NCBI GenBank assembly: GCA_016302225.1
Contig: JAEDOB010000117.1
Span: 1 to 6,804, forward strand
DNA: 6,804 bases
Direction of reading: 5' to 3'
Origin: Oscillospiraceae bacterium
GTDB lineage: Bacteria > Bacillota > Clostridia > Oscillospirales > Ruminococcaceae
A program made the position numbers and the translations under genes. Position 1 is the first letter of the stretch. The number at the start of each line of letters is the position of its first letter. Below the pieces are notes generated by a model. It worked only from the letters and a program-made list of their open reading frames with translations. It did no database searches and was not told where the DNA came from. Below, piece after piece: positions 6,664-6,804 of this stretch.

Positions 6664-6804
6664 TTTTCTATCAGCATATGGGTTATTTTGCAAACATTTT
6701 CCTGTTATATGTTCTTTTCTCTCAACCGCTTTTGTGACCTTTGTAGCTGTGTGGCTCTCCCGCAGAGGGGGAACCTATATGGGCGGGGGACACAACAAAC
6801 CCTA
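6664..6804. other. Non-coding end of the window after hydE, with one weak hairpin
   Basis: No supported gene is present on either strand. The first part (6664-6722) is AT-rich with T-rich stretches but no clear terminator stem. At 6753-6775 an imperfect hairpin is possible: TCTCCC pairs with GGGGGA through one G-T pair around a five-base loop, with GG and CC outside a mismatch. The last bases (6781-6804) are G-rich, then A/C-rich, and may begin another intergenic element cut by the window edge. Confidence 0.35.

Overview
The window carries a run of four same-strand genes that looks like one operon, followed by a separately spaced metabolic gene, also on the + strand. All five genes read left to right. 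Moderately high GC, a BspA-type leucine-rich-repeat surface protein, a MoxR/DUF58/transglutaminase cluster, an [FeFe]-hydrogenase maturase and GC-rich intergenic palindromes together suggest an anaerobic Clostridia member, possibly a gut Ruminococcus or Oscillospiraceae relative. That assignment is inference; there is no rRNA or other phylogenetic marker here.

Layout. Positions 1-920 hold the 3' part of a surface protein with 23-residue leucine-rich repeats, an acidic Pro/Glu/Thr/Ala-rich stalk and one C-terminal membrane helix. Eighteen bases later comes a MoxR-family AAA+ ATPase (938-1867). A 136-base gap follows, occupied largely by a perfect 26-bp inverted repeat with smaller palindromes nested in each arm. 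Next is a membrane-anchored DUF58 protein (2004-3263), then, 2 bases after its stop, a multi-pass membrane transglutaminase-like protein of the TgpA type (3266-5536). A 107-base gap contains two further inverted repeats. The last gene is hydE (5644-6663), the radical SAM maturase for the [FeFe]-hydrogenase H-cluster. The final 141 bases hold no gene that I can support.

How the genes may work together. MoxR ATPases, DUF58 proteins and membrane transglutaminase-like proteins recur as neighbours in many bacteria and are thought to form a chaperone-like or envelope-maturation unit. Predicted topology here fits that: MoxR and the DUF58 domain face the cytoplasm, while the transglutaminase core faces outward between seven N-terminal helices and one C-terminal helix. 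The LRR protein also has its large domain outside, so it could be a partner or substrate of the transglutaminase core. This link is inference from gene order and topology. hydE appears functionally unrelated and is separated by strong stem-loops.

The least explained material is the set of GC-rich palindromes at 1878-1951 and 5580-5614, which look like dispersed REP- or MITE-like elements. I found no CRISPR array, tRNA, rRNA, transposase or phage gene.
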